Origin: Anaerolineales bacterium
GTDB taxonomy: Bacteria; Chloroflexota; Anaerolineae; Anaerolineales; Villigracilaceae
Length of the DNA stretch: 64,000 nucleotides
NCBI GenBank assembly: GCA_014379595.1
Contig: JACMLM010000071.1
Coordinates: forward strand, 271,032-335,031
Direction: 5' to 3'
The notes below the pieces were generated by a model. It was not told the DNA's origin. It was given only the letters and a program-made list of their open reading frames with translations, and did not search any database. Position 1 is the first letter of the stretch, and every line of letters begins with the position of its first letter. A program made the translations under genes and the position numbers. This document shows positions 62,754-64,000 of this stretch, in pieces.

Positions 62754-64000
62754 ATGCGCCGCTTCTTTCAATCTCAAAAATTTATTCCCATTCTCTTCAG
62801 TCTATTAACCATACTCGCTTATGGCTTGCTCCTTCCAAAAACAGGCTTTTACTGGGATGACTGGCCCTTTGCATGGATCGCAAAATTCCTCGGCCCATCC
62901 GAATTCGTCCCAGCCTTTGCACCGTTTCGCCCATTCCTTGGTCCCATTTTTTATTTCACCACAAGTCTCGTCCCGCCCGTTCCGCTTTACTGGCAGGTCT
63001 TCGCGCTTGTTATTCGCTGCATCATCGGCATTACCGCGTGGTGGACCTTCAAACAGATCTGGCCTGAACGTCCGCGTACAGCTCTAATTGCATCGTTATT
63101 CATTCTCATCTTTCCAGGTTACAGCCAGCATTGGGTTGCGCTCACTCACATCAACCAGGAACTCATCCCTTTCATTTTTTATCTGCTTTCATTTGGTTTT
63201 ACTTTTAAAGCACTCAGATCTGAAAAACCTACTACATATATCATCCTTGCATTGCTGCTTCAAATCTGCGGCATCTTTCCAACAGAATACTTCTTCGGCC
63301 TCGAAGGTCTGCGGTTCCTCTTTTTATTTTTCTTTTTTCAAGGAAATCTAATCGAGAGATTTACAAAAACTTTAAAAACCTGGTGGCCCTATCTCATCAT
63401 TTGGATTCTCAACGCGGCATGGCTTATCTATTATTATAAATTTGGTCCATACAATTCCTACGAAGTCACCGCCGCTCAATCACTTACAACATTAACCTTT
63501 ATTCGAGCAGTACTGGATGCTCTGTGGAAAGCAGGATTCTATATATGGATACAAGTCCTAGTCCTGACATTTAAGTCGCTGCCTGCGCCCGCTTCTCTCT
63601 TAACCCTGAGCCTGATTCTGCTTTCGTTTGCATTGCTCGCCTTTTATCTAAAAAACACTTCGCAACCAGAAAACGATAAAGAAAAAACTTTTCCCATTTC
63701 TCTTATTATCATTGGCATTATAGGAATATTGCTAGGAAGATTGCCATCCTTAGCCGCAGGGCTTCCCCTCACACTGCAATCCTCATTCGATAGATTCATG
63801 GTCTCTATGATGATCGGCGCGAGTCTTTTCCTGCTTGGAATCATCGAACTTCTATTTAAAGACAACCGCATCAGGAATTATGTCTTCGCTCTGGTCATCG
63901 CCCTCGGCATCGGACAGCAATTCTTCAATGCCAATATTTTCCGCCGTGACTGGGAAAAGCAACGGGATATCTATTGGCAAATGACATGGCGCATCCCCGC
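62754..64000 (+). CDS. polytopic membrane protein, 3' end beyond the window
   Basis: An open frame of 415 codons runs to the window edge with no stop. It begins 'MRRFFQSQKFIPILFSLLTI' and contains ten or so membrane helices, with an early extracytoplasmic 'FYWDDWPFAWIAKFLGP' and a later 'FNANIFRRDWEKQRDIYWQ'. The Asp-Asp pair soon after helix 1 is like the first outer loop of GT-C-type glycosyltransferases, so a lipid-linked sugar transferase or O-antigen-type protein is possible. The evidence is limited to topology. A TATAAT just upstream suggests a leaderless mRNA. Confidence 0.65.
   Translation, partial: MRRFFQSQKFIPILFSLLTILAYGLLLPKTGFYWDDWPFAWIAKFLGPSEFVPAFAPFRPFLGPIFYFTTSLVPPVPLYWQVFALVIRCIIGITAWWTFKQIWPERPRTALIASLFILIFPGYSQHWVALTHINQELIPFIFYLLSFGFTFKALRSEKPTTYIILALLLQICGIFPTEYFFGLEGLRFLFLFFFFQGNLIERFTKTLKTWWPYLIIWILNAAWLIYYYKFGPYNSYEVTAAQSLTTLTFIRAVLDALWKAGFYIWIQVLVLTFKSLPAPASLLTLSLILLSFALLAFYLKNTSQPENDKEKTFPISLIIIGIIGILLGRLPSLAAGLPLTLQSSFDRFMVSMMIGASLFLLGIIELLFKDNRIRNYVFALVIALGIGQQFFNANIFRRDWEKQRDIYWQMTWRIP

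Overview
The window (about 64 kb, moderate GC) looks like a chromosome segment of a bacterium of the Chloroflexota, most likely class Anaerolineae. This is an inference from several features together: solute-binding lipoproteins whose lipobox is followed by Thr/Glu/Ala/Pro-rich linkers, a rhamnulose-phosphate aldolase fused to a lactaldehyde dehydrogenase, very long GAF-array hybrid kinases, an RACE-type corrinoid activator beside a small 'virulence factor' family protein, and many short palindromic intergenic repeats. No rRNA, tRNA, CRISPR array, insertion sequence or replication origin was recognised.

Layout. 1-887 (minus) is the 5' part of a STAND/NACHT-like NTPase cut by the window edge. 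1-1.4 kb is otherwise non-coding with a decayed Ig-like fragment. 1.4-4.4 kb (plus) is a stand-alone DnaE-type polymerase of the short, error-prone class behind a clear promoter with an overlapping palindrome. 4.5-22.8 kb (minus) is a very long rhamnose locus. In transcription order it encodes a DeoR regulator, a sugar ABC importer without ATPase, an aldo/keto reductase, a GH78 alpha-L-rhamnosidase, an enolase-superfamily enzyme, a cyclase-family hydrolase, RhaM, RhaB, RhaA, RhaEW and LutABC. Together these take an imported rhamnoside to L-rhamnose, L-rhamnulose, rhamnulose-1-phosphate, DHAP and L-lactaldehyde, then L-lactate and pyruvate.

23.2-32.3 kb (minus) is a second sugar operon under a LacI repressor with a textbook promoter and a 28-bp palindromic operator. 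It holds a binding protein, two unusual permeases with extra domains, a GT-B-like protein of unknown function and a GH31 glycosidase of the MYORG (alpha-galactosidase) type. 32.6-34.2 kb (minus) carries a MarR regulator and an orphan HlyD-type adaptor lipoprotein. 34.4-39.7 kb (plus) encodes 2-oxoglutarate dehydrogenase E1 and E2 and an HI0933-type flavoprotein. 39.9-44.9 kb (plus) holds a corrinoid methyl-transfer group: a PF13769-like protein, a RACE activator, a homocysteine S-methyltransferase-like protein and a UroD/MtaA-like methyltransferase.

44.9-61.1 kb (plus) is the most striking part. A hybrid histidine kinase with ten tandem GAF modules is followed by a membrane protein, a Ser/Thr-kinase/AAA/GAF/PAS hybrid histidine kinase, a free Hpt protein and a response regulator with a class III adenylate/guanylate cyclase domain. 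A strong terminator closes the block. This looks like a self-contained multistep phosphorelay that could end in cyclic-nucleotide synthesis. 61.1-62.7 kb (minus) is a small GH25 lysozyme/SH3-like/two-TM cassette resembling a domesticated phage lysis module, with a decayed duplicate of one gene end. From 62.75 kb (plus) a polytopic membrane protein runs off the window.

Recurrent small palindromic elements are scattered between genes. One lies in frame inside the UroD/MtaA-like gene and another supplies the stop codon of a small gene.
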